Assembly (NCBI RefSeq): GCF_900115925.1
Contig: NZ_FOYF01000003.1
Span: 504,721-568,720, forward strand
Direction: 5' to 3'
DNA length: 64,000 bases
DNA from: Bacillus sp. cl95
GTDB taxonomy: Bacteria > Bacillota > Bacilli > Bacillales > Cytobacillaceae
In this document: piece after piece, positions 8,582 through 18,307 of the stretch
Numbering within the stretch: position 1 is the stretch's first letter
Layout: every line of letters starts with the position of its first letter
Notes under the pieces: model-generated
Told to the model about the DNA's origin: nothing
Databases searched by the model: none
The model's input: only the letters and a program-made list of their open reading frames with translations
Position numbers and translations under genes: made by a program

Positions 8582-8815
8582 ATGAATAGTTTAGATATGA
8601 ACGAAGTCAAACTCGGTGATGAAGTATATGTGATTTATCGCAATCCTCACGTACCTTCAGTCTCAAATATCAGGGCCGCTGAAATTGTTCAACATCCTAA
8701 GGATCCTCAAGCATTAGCTCTTTTCATCAATGATACTTTCCATGTAATCGAGGATGATGATGCACTTTTTAGAACCGAACAAGAAGCCCAGTTTGCACAA
8801 GAAAACCTTGATTAG
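8582..8815 (+). CDS. SplA-domain small regulator-like protein
   Basis: A 77-residue acidic protein with the core KLGDEVYVIYRNPHVPSV, then AEIVQHPKDPQALALFIND and a DDDALF turn. This resembles SplA, the small TRAP-like repressor of the B. subtilis spore photoproduct lyase operon, in length and pattern. No splB follows, so this is either a detached SplA paralogue or a family member with another target. AAAGAGG precedes the ATG. The family call is from memory of the motif, not an alignment. Confidence 0.6.
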   Translation: MNSLDMNEVKLGDEVYVIYRNPHVPSVSNIRAAEIVQHPKDPQALALFINDTFHVIEDDDALFRTEQEAQFAQENLD

Positions 8816-8843
8816 GCTGCCAATCAGCAGCCTTTCTTCCCAC

Positions 8844-9044
8844 CTACATTTTTGGCAATTCACGTGTTTCTAAATTCATACCATGCCCACACATTGGACA
8901 GTTCAAATCATCTGTTACAAAATCCTTCCGCATCCACCCTATACAGCTATCATCGCTGCAAGAATATACTTCAGTATCGACGAGGATATTTTCGAGTTTT
9001 TCTTCATTGTTTCTTTTTCCGTAAAATATAACGTCCGCCTCCAT
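8844..9044 (-). CDS. YdjO-like zinc-ribbon protein, start uncertain
   Basis: A protein of at most 66 residues with CSDDSCIGWMRKDF followed by CPMCGHGM, the zinc-ribbon pattern of the cold-inducible YdjO family. A second copy lies at 56852-57058. The annotated ATG (9042-9044) has no ribosome site. Instead GGAGG overlaps it (9038-9042) and points eight bases on to an in-frame ATA (9027-9029), exactly where the paralogue begins (IFYGKRN against MAFGRRN). The true start may therefore be ATA, giving 61 residues. Confidence 0.75.
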   Translation of the reverse strand: MEADVIFYGKRNNEEKLENILVDTEVYSCSDDSCIGWMRKDFVTDDLNCPMCGHGMNLETRELPKM

Positions 9045-9229
9045 TTCGTATATACTCTGTCTGTAAAAGATAAAGAGGTGAAACTTATAACTCTAAGTTA
9101 GTATGTACAAAAGTCCTTCTTTTTAAAAAAAGAATTTGGTAAATCTTCAACAAGTTACCTAAAGAAAAAGCGAAAATAGATTGGTTGAACTATGCTTTGA
9201 AATAAACACTCAATGAATCTGAAAAGTAG

Positions 9230-9258
9230 AAAGGACCCCATTTGGAGTCCTTTTTGAA
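9230..9258. terminator. Terminator of the SDR gene
   Basis: A 10-bp stem with one mismatch (9230-9239 with 9244-9253) lies just beyond the stop of the gene at 9262. T-runs occur on both sides. Confidence 0.7.
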
Positions 9259-9261
9259 ATA

Positions 9262-10326
9262 TTAAGTAAATCTATATCCCTGGATAATTGTATTTAACAT
9301 GTTGCTATCCATGTTTAAGTATTCTACATTCGTATCTTCAATGAGTTCCCTTGTATTGGAATCTTTATATTTGATATTTCGATCTAGATACTGGTCAAAG
9401 ACTTTAATCATAGAATTTAGAGTGATTTCTTCTTTGCTTAGCAATGCCCTGGATTCCTTTCCTACAATGGCTAAGTTTTCAAACATCAAAGCTTTTTTTA
9501 TTCCTTTTAATATAGCGAAATTCGTAGGTGGGTTTGTGTTTACAATTAAATAGATTTTTTCCTTTTGTGCCTTTTCGACTGCCACTGTTAAAACATCACA
9601 AACGTAATCTACCGGAACGAGATTTGATGTCCCTTCTCTATTGCCAATAAGATGATAGACCGCATGTTGATCATCAGATTTTCTTTCCATCCTCTTTTTG
9701 AATACTTCTAATCCTCTTATGAAACCGTACAAAGTGAAGTGAGAGTCTGCTTGTCCTGTTTTGGAATCACCTACAATAATTGACGGTCTGAAGATAGAAA
9801 TATCTAATTTTTCTTTATAGGAGAAAACCAAATGCTCTGACTTTATCTTGCTATCTTCATATGGATTGTTAGTAGGAGTATCAATAGGATACAACTCTTC
9901 TACGCCATATTCCATCTTTCCAATAGTATAGGCTGTGCTTACGTAATAAAATTTTTGAGAATTAACTTTAACGGCCAAATCCAGTGCATGTTTCGTTCCA
10001 TGGTAATTAATTTCAAATAATTCCTTTTCCAATTCAAAATCGAATTTTACTAAAGCTGCTAAGTGATAAAAGATGTCAACCTTATCTCGTAACTCACTAA
10101 TGATCTCATCCGAGAGACCACAGTTCGCTTTTGTAATATCTCCTTTTAGAAAATGGATATGTTTTTGTTTTTCTTGTTTAATAGAAAGTTTGATTTTATT
10201 TGCCTTTTCTAAATCTCTTACCAACACATATAAGTTATGATTCTGATTAACTAGATTTTGTATGAGACGCCCACCTAAAAAACCAGTAGAACCTGTAAGA
10301 AAAATATTTATTGTTTCCACCACCAA
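9262..10326 (-). CDS. SDR-family NAD(P)-dependent reductase, thioester-reductase type
   Basis: A protein of up to 354 residues with an extended short-chain dehydrogenase fold. The nucleotide site TGSTGFLGG is at residues 11-19 and the catalytic pair is Tyr156-x3-Lys160 (YEDSK), with YYVSTAYT before it. The pattern is closest to the NAD_binding_4/thioester-reductase group that reduces acyl thioesters, but no carrier protein or synthetase is nearby, so the substrate is unknown. There is no ATG: the frame opens TTG GTG GTG (10326-10318) with a weak ribosome site, so the start is uncertain by a few codons. Confidence 0.78.
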   Translation of the reverse strand: MVVETINIFLTGSTGFLGGRLIQNLVNQNHNLYVLVRDLEKANKIKLSIKQEKQKHIHFLKGDITKANCGLSDEIISELRDKVDIFYHLAALVKFDFELEKELFEINYHGTKHALDLAVKVNSQKFYYVSTAYTIGKMEYGVEELYPIDTPTNNPYEDSKIKSEHLVFSYKEKLDISIFRPSIIVGDSKTGQADSHFTLYGFIRGLEVFKKRMERKSDDQHAVYHLIGNREGTSNLVPVDYVCDVLTVAVEKAQKEKIYLIVNTNPPTNFAILKGIKKALMFENLAIVGKESRALLSKEEITLNSMIKVFDQYLDRNIKYKDSNTRELIEDTNVEYLNMDSNMLNTIIQGYRFT

Positions 10327-10684
10327 AATGAGTTCTTTTATAAGTTCGTTTCATTTGACTATCATACCAACTTATTTCAAAACTTCCTAAACCTTATATT
10401 TACAATTAGGAAAAGGCACCTTACATAACTGTGTTTGAATCGTCCTTTCAAACTCTCCTGTAATTAAACTATTCCCTAGAAATAGTTGATTCTTTCACCA
10501 ATTTCATGAGGACTCTTTGAAAATATGCTTTTTCTTCATAGTTCATTTTTAAGGCACAATCCCGAAATCAAAGTATTGGCTTCTCATTTTTTGAAGGAAT
10601 ATTCAGTTTTCACATAGAATAGATAGATAGATAGATAGTACAGGTTATGTATAATAAATTAAAAACCATTGGACGTGATTTTTT
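10327..10684. other. Non-coding region between divergent genes
   Basis: This 358-bp stretch separates the SDR gene and the YhhN gene. It holds a five-unit ATAG microsatellite (10619-10638) close to the YhhN start and otherwise AT-rich sequence. I see no gene, terminator or clear operator. Confidence 0.6.
10619..10638. repeat. ATAG tetranucleotide repeat, five units
   Basis: Five perfect ATAG units end 46 bp before the YhhN ATG, inside its likely promoter or leader region. Confidence 0.9.
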
Positions 10685-11365
10685 ATGAATAAGTTCTTGC
10701 TTCCCCTAATGATTGGCGTGACAGCGGTTATATACATATTCATCATTCCTGAAGAGCCGCTTGGAATAAAAATAGTCTTTAAGCTTATTCCGATGATCTT
10801 AATCATTTTTTATGCTTTTACGCGACTTCCTGCCATATCAATTACTGCCCATCGCTTAGTTATCATGGGCCTGTTTTTCTGCATACTTGGCGATGCCTTC
10901 ATTGCTGTGTCATTTACTGCTGGGCTCGGTGCCTTCCTAATCGGCCACCTATTCTATTTAAGCGGCTTCTTGAAGGTGTCCTTGATGGACAGAATGCGGC
11001 TTGCCTCTATTTTACCGATTCTCTTATACTCCTTCATCATGGGTTCTAAGATAATCTCATCCTTACTAGCCGATGGAAACCAAATGCTCATCATCCCAGT
11101 GATTGCCTACATACTGGCCATCTCATTGATGGCCCTTTCAGCCATCCAAACCCGAAACATTCGAGCTATTTTTGGCAGCATCTTATTCGTCATCTCCGAT
11201 TCAATCCTGTCATGGAATATGTTCGTTTCAGACATTACCCATTCTGGTGTCTTCATCATGACCACCTATTACTTCGCCCAATTCCTAATCGCAAGCAGCC
11301 TCACCACTCTTTGGAAAAATGCAGGGCATAATAGGGAAATAGACATTTCAAAAGCCAGTATCTAA
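10685..11365 (+). CDS. YhhN-family membrane protein (lysoplasmalogenase-like)
   Basis: A 226-residue protein with about eight membrane spans. The YhhN/TMEM86 pattern is seen in LGDAFI (about 74-79), GLGAFLIGHLFY (about 84-95), GSILFVISDS (about 162-171) and YYFAQFLIASS near the end. Family members in animals and some bacteria hydrolyse the vinyl-ether bond of lysoplasmalogens; the substrate in Bacillaceae is not settled. The ribosome site is weak (GGACGTG). No operon partner is seen. Confidence 0.82.
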   Translation: MNKFLLPLMIGVTAVIYIFIIPEEPLGIKIVFKLIPMILIIFYAFTRLPAISITAHRLVIMGLFFCILGDAFIAVSFTAGLGAFLIGHLFYLSGFLKVSLMDRMRLASILPILLYSFIMGSKIISSLLADGNQMLIIPVIAYILAISLMALSAIQTRNIRAIFGSILFVISDSILSWNMFVSDITHSGVFIMTTYYFAQFLIASSLTTLWKNAGHNREIDISKASI

Positions 11366-11555
11366 ATAACAAAAGCGAATCAAAAAAAGAATGATTTTTG
11401 GAAGCTAATAATTTTCGTAGGAAAGTAAGAGTTATTAATAAGGATTAAAGAAAGTGACCTCAGTGAAATTCCTGGGATCACTTTCTAGCAGCATAGATAT
11501 TTTATTAGAATGTTCTCAAATTATGGCACACTTCAGGTAACACCCTTAATATTTC

Positions 11556-12737
11556 TTAATTCTTGATAGGTAGATTAATCAAATGACTCTTTGTTTCTTC
11601 CTTAATCAACCAAAAACAAAGGACTACGCCAATGAGGGCCAAAACTGCAAAAAATAGATAAACCACATAAATCGAAAACTCTTCGTATAATACTCCCCCC
11701 AAGAATGTGCTAAACCAATTTCCTAACCCATTCCCAATAGCTGAATAGACTGTCACAGCAGTAGCAGTAATATTAACGGGTGTTATTTCACGAATATATT
11801 GAAGACCGGCTGGAATAAATAACCCTAAAGAAACACCTTGAACGACGGCTGATGCATATACGACTGATAGACTAGGTTCCATAAAATAGAAAAACCATCG
11901 AATCATAGATACGGTTCCTGCAAATGCAGCTATCTGTAGTAACCCAAATTTATTTATCCATTTGCCAGCTGCACGCATAAATGGGATTTCTGATAAAACA
12001 GCAATCAAAAAGGCAATTCCTATGCCAGTATATGTTCCTCCTCTATCTTCCACAAACAAACTGAAGTAAAAATTGTTTGCAAGATTAGGACCAAAAATCA
12101 TAAACGTAACTGCTAAAAAAATGACAAATTTTCTAATTTTGAACAGGTCTTTCATTCCGGAAAAAAGCTTATTTTTTTCTGTTGCTTGTTCTTTCGGTAA
12201 ACGCATTGCCATAATAGCGGCTAAAGATAAAGCGATGAAAAATCCCCAAAAGATTACTTCGGCAGACCAGTCAGACAGCCTTCCCATAATAAAGACCGCC
12301 ACACCAAACCCCAGTGATCCGAAAAGCCGTACGTTTCCGTAATTGTATTTCACTTTACTCGTATATTTCAATGAAATACTATCTGAAACAGGTATCATGG
12401 CACTTTGAAAAACAGAAATCAATATGGCTATGATCAAAAATAACAAATAGTGATTTAAGAACAAAAAACCTAGGCCAAAAATGCCTGCCATTGCGGTTGT
12501 TAAGGTTAGTACTTTAACAGGAGCATTTGTCATATCGGACATGATTCCCCATAATGGTTGGAAAAATATCATAACAATGGGTCCAACCGACAATATCGTA
12601 CCAATTTGATAACCATTAAGTTTTTCTACTTCACTTAAGTAGACGCTTAAAAGTGGATACAAACTCCCAACTCCAAAAAAAGCTAATAAATAAAAAGCCT
12701 GCAAATTCCTAATATTCCTTTTCACTTGCGTGTTCAT
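11556..12737 (-). CDS. MFS transporter, MFS_1-like
   Basis: A 393-residue major facilitator with twelve hydrophobic segments. The first span contains AFFGVGSLYPLLSVYL and the loop after span two has PLWGIMSDMTNAP, the G-x-x-x-D signature of the superfamily. It resembles the MFS_1-like group (LacY/phenylpropionate or nucleoside symporter type) more than drug exporters, but the substrate is unknown. It is monocistronic: convergent with YhhN on one side and 153 bp from the MutS2 paralogue on the other. Confidence 0.8.
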   Translation of the reverse strand: MNTQVKRNIRNLQAFYLLAFFGVGSLYPLLSVYLSEVEKLNGYQIGTILSVGPIVMIFFQPLWGIMSDMTNAPVKVLTLTTAMAGIFGLGFLFLNHYLLFLIIAILISVFQSAMIPVSDSISLKYTSKVKYNYGNVRLFGSLGFGVAVFIMGRLSDWSAEVIFWGFFIALSLAAIMAMRLPKEQATEKNKLFSGMKDLFKIRKFVIFLAVTFMIFGPNLANNFYFSLFVEDRGGTYTGIGIAFLIAVLSEIPFMRAAGKWINKFGLLQIAAFAGTVSMIRWFFYFMEPSLSVVYASAVVQGVSLGLFIPAGLQYIREITPVNITATAVTVYSAIGNGLGNWFSTFLGGVLYEEFSIYVVYLFFAVLALIGVVLCFWLIKEETKSHLINLPIKN

Positions 12738-12858
12738 ATTATTTCCCCCGCTAACCGACTCTGATGTCTTGATTTAAGCCTTATACATTGTAACATGATT
12801 ATGAAGTGAGAAAGTTAAATTTTGCTATTTATCAGAAGTATAAACTTAAAAAGATAAT

Positions 12859-12884
12859 AAGCTGCCACCAGATGATGACAGCTT
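12859..12884 (-). terminator. Hairpin after the MutS2-like gene
   Basis: An imperfect stem with ends AAGCTG and CAGCTT lies just past the stop and is followed on the minus strand by ATTATCTTTTT. Confidence 0.55.
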
Positions 12885-12890
12885 TGATCA

Positions 12891-14819
12891 TTATTCATCC
12901 AGATTTATGACGGCCCCTTCGATATGACCTTTGCTAAAACTTTTGTTCAATTTTCTCTGCTCAACCGACTTGAAAATAATATCAAAATCATAGTCTTCAG
13001 GATAAAGCTCTTTTGCAGCAATATAGAGTTTTAACCTCTTGTGGTTATGTGACTGCTTTTCTCCCTTTACCTGTACGATATAATTGCCAAGAGCATCAGG
13101 GCCGCTGTATATGATTCCAAATTCTTCAGAAGGATACACTTGAACATTGTCCCCTTTAGTAAATATAGGGACCGAAGTTGCTTTGTTAGCATTCTTCCGG
13201 ATATGATTTTTGTATTTATTTATTATCACCTGTTTCTCTCTCTGCTTGATTCTTTCTGGGTCAATATCAGAAGACACATATTGTTTCTCCTCTTTATAGG
13301 TGATTTGATGCGCCCTTTCAATAATTTTCGGATGCATTCCTAGTTTCATGGCAATTGAAAATGCCTGGCTATCACCACCCTTACCTATCAAAAGTTTATA
13401 GGTAGGCTTTAGTGTCTCTAAATCGAATTCCATTGAACCATTCAAAAAACCACGATGACTTTCCGCATACTCCTTTATCTCGCTATAATGAGTGGTGGCT
13501 AACAAAGTTGTTCCCTTTGCATATAGTTGCTCAAGAATTGCCGTCGCCAGCCCCATTCCTTCCCGAGGATCCGTTCCAGATCCTAGTTCATCTAGCAATG
13601 CTAATGTCCTCGGCGTTGCTTCCTCCAAAATACCGATAATATTTTTTATTCTCGAACTAAATGTACTCAAATTATCGACTATACTTTGACCATCGCCAAT
13701 GTCGACCATTATTTTTTGAAAAATACTTATGCTGCTTCCTTTAGCAACTGGAATAAGAAGACCACTTTGTACCATTAAGGTAAGCAGACCGACCGTCTTG
13801 ATGGTCACTGTCTTTCCTCCCGTATTTGGCCCCGTTATGACAAGGGCATTTTCAGGATTCCCCAATTCTATGGTAAGCGGAACTGCTTTTTGCCCAATAA
13901 GAGGGTGATGTGCATCGATTAAATTCAAGTAATTTCCTTCATTTACATTTACCTTTGTACCATCAATGGAACGGCTGTATTTGGCTTTTGCAAAGAGTAT
14001 GTCATAGTGAACCATTGTTTCGAATGCAAGACGAATTTGCACTTCATTGGCCTCAACTAGCCCTGTCAAATACATCAATACCTTATGGATCTCTGCTTCT
14101 TCATCTGCACGAAGCCACTCTAACTCATCCTGGTAAGCGGCTATTTCAGTTGGTTCAAGGAACAGGGTTGCTCCAGAGGCTGAAGCATCAAGTACGGTCC
14201 CGTTGATTTTGTTCCTGTATTCCTTTTTGATTGGGATCACATATCTCCCATTTCTTTGGCTAACGACATTTTCTTGAAGATAAGACTTATATTTATTGGA
14301 TCGCACAAATTGTTGCACTCTTTCTTTAAGTCTTTCCGTCTCTATGCTAATTTGTTTTCGAATCTTTAAGAGCTCCTTACTTGCATAGTCATCGACAGCA
14401 CTATTTCTTATGCACCTGGATATCTCTGAAGCTAGTTCAGGCAGATTTTCTATCGAATGTACATATGAAGACACTCTCGGCGCAATAAATTCCTTATCCT
14501 TCATATATCTTCGCATTTTTTCACAGCAGTCTAGAAAATCCGCCAATCCACTTAGCTGCTCTGTACGTAAAGCGCCACCTTTATTCAAGGAACCTAGTAA
14601 TCTTTCCATCCCTTCAAGTCCATGAACTGGTACGCTTGCACTCTTGTTCAAAATATTTACCGCCTCTGATACCTCATCTAACCATGCTTCAATTTGTTTT
14701 AGATGAGTGGAAGGAAGTAAGTCCATAATTTTTTGCTTACCTTCAGATGTTAAAGCAAAATTAGCAATTTGGGATTTGATTTCTTGATACTGTAATACTT
14801 CAAAACTGTGTTGATTCAC
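12891..14819 (-). CDS. MutS2-family ATPase without Smr domain
   Basis: A 642-residue MutS2 relative. Residues 1-300 form the MutS core and clamp region with a long helical middle. The ABC-type ATPase has Walker A GPNTGGKT (330-337) and Walker B TLALLDELGSGTDP (405-418). The C-terminal part carries a KOW-like segment (GDNVQVYPSEEFGIIYSG) but stops before any Smr nuclease domain; canonical MutS2 is about 785 residues and ends with Smr. It is thus probably a paralogue of the housekeeping MutS2, acting on DNA junctions or ribosomes without the nuclease. The GTG at 14819 is chosen because AAGGAGG lies 8 bases upstream. A terminator sits directly before that site, suggesting attenuation control. 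Confidence 0.85.
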   Translation of the reverse strand: MNQHSFEVLQYQEIKSQIANFALTSEGKQKIMDLLPSTHLKQIEAWLDEVSEAVNILNKSASVPVHGLEGMERLLGSLNKGGALRTEQLSGLADFLDCCEKMRRYMKDKEFIAPRVSSYVHSIENLPELASEISRCIRNSAVDDYASKELLKIRKQISIETERLKERVQQFVRSNKYKSYLQENVVSQRNGRYVIPIKKEYRNKINGTVLDASASGATLFLEPTEIAAYQDELEWLRADEEAEIHKVLMYLTGLVEANEVQIRLAFETMVHYDILFAKAKYSRSIDGTKVNVNEGNYLNLIDAHHPLIGQKAVPLTIELGNPENALVITGPNTGGKTVTIKTVGLLTLMVQSGLLIPVAKGSSISIFQKIMVDIGDGQSIVDNLSTFSSRIKNIIGILEEATPRTLALLDELGSGTDPREGMGLATAILEQLYAKGTTLLATTHYSEIKEYAESHRGFLNGSMEFDLETLKPTYKLLIGKGGDSQAFSIAMKLGMHPKIIERAHQITYKEEKQYVSSDIDPERIKQREKQVIINKYKNHIRKNANKATSVPIFTKGDNVQVYPSEEFGIIYSGPDALGNYIVQVKGEKQSHNHKRLKLYIAAKELYPEDYDFDIIFKSVEQRKLNKSFSKGHIEGAVINLDE

Positions 14820-14845
14820 CGTAAATTCCTCCTTATTTTGAAAGA

Positions 14846-14879
14846 CAAAAAGCCGCAATGAACAATGTCCATTGCGGCT
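14846..14879 (-). terminator. Leader terminator just before the MutS2-like ribosome site
   Basis: AGCCGCAATG (14851-14860) pairs perfectly with CATTGCGGCT (14870-14879). On the minus strand the stem is followed by TTTTGTCTTTC and, within 20 nt, by the AAGGAGG that serves the gene. Termination here would abort the transcript before the coding region. Confidence 0.8.
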
Positions 14880-14898
14880 AACATAAATAATTTACAAG

Positions 14899-15168
14899 CA
14901 GGTCACTTGACCTGTTGACATTATTTTAATTTCAAGTACCAGAAAACAAAAAATACCGCATACAAGTGTACACAGCATCTGGAACGTTGAAAGTATACGT
15001 TAGGATGGCTGTTGTTCTTAACTACATTTCTCACCCATGAAAAAATAGGCGTTATGAATCACTGTCGATTCACAAAGCGGTGATGAAATGCATTATCCAA
15101 TTAGCTGGATTAGTTAAGAACGGCACCTAACATACAACATACTTCCTTACTATCATAAATTTTCTTTC
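14899..15168 (-). ncRNA. Structured 5' leader of the MutS2-like gene, class unknown
   Basis: Read on the minus strand from the predicted start near 15168, the leader folds as a three-way junction. The outer stem GTTAGG/CCTAAC encloses an 11-bp stem GTTCTTAACTA/TAGTTAAGAAC. Inside are a hairpin ATCCA/TGGAT and a stem of about 11-12 bp (CATTTCATCACC with GGGTGAGAAATG), itself capped by TGAATC/GATTCA. A separate palindrome CAGGTCAAGTGACCTG follows at 14914-14899, then the terminator. It has no T-box sequence and does not match a riboswitch consensus that I know. The outer arms could instead be the ends of a small mobile element. Confidence 0.5.
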
Positions 15169-15175
15169 CATCCTT

Positions 15176-15204
15176 ATCTTATGATGAAAGTCCTGAATAG
15201 TCAA
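15176..15204 (-). promoter_or_regulatory. SigmaA promoter of the MutS2-like leader
   Basis: On the minus strand TTGACT and TAAGAT are separated by exactly 17 bp. The predicted start near 15168 lies about 350 nt before the GTG start codon. Confidence 0.7.
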
Positions 15205-15327
15205 TTAATTAGAAGGGTATTTTTGTAATTACCATCGAAAACTTTTTTAAGATTTGGGCTATGTTCACATTATATCCATTTCTTTTATTTACTTTTTTAT
15301 TTATCTTTATAAGGGGAGGCGTTTATT

Positions 15328-15930
15328 TTGAAAAACATTTATATCATTTGCAGTTCGATCGTCATTATCGGAATCTTAGGAGGCATATCTTTCTTTTTGA
15401 TTAGAGATGCTTCAGCTCAAATTCCGAATGATATTACGTTAATTAATCAAAATAATGAAGAATATCAGTTTAGTCAAAATAAGAAAACTGTTAAGCTTAT
15501 TGAATTTATCTATACCCATTGCCCCGATATTTGCCCAACAACGACCCAAAAAATGAATGATCTTAAAGCCGACTTACAGAAAGCAGGTCTATTTGGAAAT
15601 AAGGTTCAATTTGTAACCGTGAGCATTGACCCTTATCGTGACACTCCTGAAGTATTAAGGACTTATATGAATTCTTTTGAGATTGAAGACGACGGTAACT
15701 GGATCTTTCTAACTGGGGACAAAGAGAAGATGAAAGAAGAATTACGCGATGTGCAGAAAATAGCTGATACATTTAAATTCCAGTATCGCGACCCTGGAAA
15801 CGGTTTTTATGTACACAGCACTTTTACTTTCCTTATTGATCAGAACAACAAATACATTGCAAAATTCCCTATGGGTGAGGATTTTAACAAAAACGATGTA
15901 TACGATAAAATATTGAACGAATTGGATTAA
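15328..15930 (+). CDS. Sco/SenC-family copper chaperone
   Basis: A 200-residue thioredoxin-fold protein anchored by one N-terminal helix (about 3-26) and facing outside. It has the Sco copper site CPDICP (CxxxC) near residues 65-70 and the conserved histidine in YVHSTF near residue 167. Sco proteins deliver copper to the CuA site of cytochrome c oxidase. The start is TTG, supported by AAGGGGAGG. No oxidase genes are adjacent. A strong terminator follows. Confidence 0.9.
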   Translation: MKNIYIICSSIVIIGILGGISFFLIRDASAQIPNDITLINQNNEEYQFSQNKKTVKLIEFIYTHCPDICPTTTQKMNDLKADLQKAGLFGNKVQFVTVSIDPYRDTPEVLRTYMNSFEIEDDGNWIFLTGDKEKMKEELRDVQKIADTFKFQYRDPGNGFYVHSTFTFLIDQNNKYIAKFPMGEDFNKNDVYDKILNELD

Positions 15931-15935
15931 TTCAA

Positions 15936-15973
15936 ATAAAAGAAGCAACCTGTAAAGGTCGCTTCTTTTATTT
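15936..15973. terminator. Terminator after the Sco gene
   Basis: A long stem of about 15 bp with one mismatch (15936-15950 with 15957-15973) is flanked by A-rich and T-rich tracts and can act for the small minus-strand gene as well. Confidence 0.85.
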
Positions 15974-15981
15974 TATTCAGC

Positions 15982-16116
15982 TTAATTCACAGATGATGGC
16001 ATCTTCTTCATTTGTTGTAAAGGCAACAAGTAGTTTGACTTTGGTTTTGTTAAACTGGCTTTGATACCTGCTTCTTTTAGTTTGGAGACTAAATCAGATA
16101 GATGTTTTTTGGCCAT
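15982..16116 (-). CDS. Small basic protein, unknown
   Basis: A 44-residue, strongly basic protein starting MAKKHLSDLVSKLKEAGIKA and ending MPSSVN. An amphipathic helix (about 3-18) is followed by a Lys/Pro segment. I do not recognise the family. The gene is supported by an AGAAGGTGG ribosome site, a clean stop and shared terminator. Confidence 0.65.
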   Translation of the reverse strand: MAKKHLSDLVSKLKEAGIKASLTKPKSNYLLPLQQMKKMPSSVN

Positions 16117-16143
16117 GAATCCACCTTCTTTTATCCAACGTTC

Positions 16144-16175
16144 TTATTCATATTTTACATGAAAAGTATGAATAA
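16144..16175. repeat. Inverted repeat between divergent genes
   Basis: TTATTCATA (16144-16152) is repeated inverted as TATGAATAA (16167-16175), 28 bp upstream of the small basic protein gene. It may be an operator or a leader hairpin. Confidence 0.5.
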
Positions 16176-16315
16176 AGTGTGAAAATCAAAAAAATTATTA
16201 AAAAATTCTCCCGGAAATTTTCGCTTAATTCATTGATTCCCAAAAAATTGTCTATAAAACCTTTTTTTGAATTTTATGAGATTTACCATAGATGGCAGTT
16301 TTGTATAATAAATGA

Positions 16316-17974
<1,659 letters not shown>

Positions 17975-17982
17975 ATAAATGA

Positions 17983-18009
17983 GGGAATCCATTTGTGGAT
18001 TCCCTTTTT
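17983..18009 (+). terminator. Terminator of ykpA
   Basis: A 9-bp perfect stem GGGAATCCA/TGGATTCCC with a TTTG loop is followed by TTTTTC. Confidence 0.9.
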
Positions 18010-18019
18010 CATCTTATTG

Positions 18020-18151
18020 TTAGCTTCTTTTTTGCTTTTTCCTTGAGGAAGAAGCACTAACTGTACCTGTCTCATTGGTTGTTGTTCCTTGACCTTCTAC
18101 TTGAGAAGAACCCAAACCAGCCGTCGAAGGATCTTGTTTACGTTTTGACAT
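18020..18151 (-). CDS. YuzL-like small basic protein
   Basis: A 43-residue protein, MSKRKQDPSTAGLGSS then a Gly/Thr/Ser-rich middle and a basic tail ending KKQKRS. It is hydrophilic, without cysteine or membrane span. Composition and length fit the YuzL family of Bacillus, perhaps a minor spore-associated protein, but I am not certain. GGGGGTG precedes the ATG. Confidence 0.6.
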   Translation of the reverse strand: MSKRKQDPSTAGLGSSQVEGQGTTTNETGTVSASSSRKKQKRS

Positions 18152-18307
18152 CGTTACACCCCCTGCCCTATCATCTTCAATCTTAGCTTTCCTCTATCCT
18201 TTCAATTTATTTTAATAATTTGTGTAAAAGTTTACTTTTAAGAACCCTCTTACTCCGTTATAATTCATGTGAGTAACAATTGTTTGTTTTGGAAGGATGT
18301 AAAGAAA

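Noticed and set aside
11453-11487. Inverted repeat GAAAGTGA/TCACTTTC between convergent genes
   Set aside because: An imperfect stem without a T-run on either strand; not confident enough to list as a terminator.
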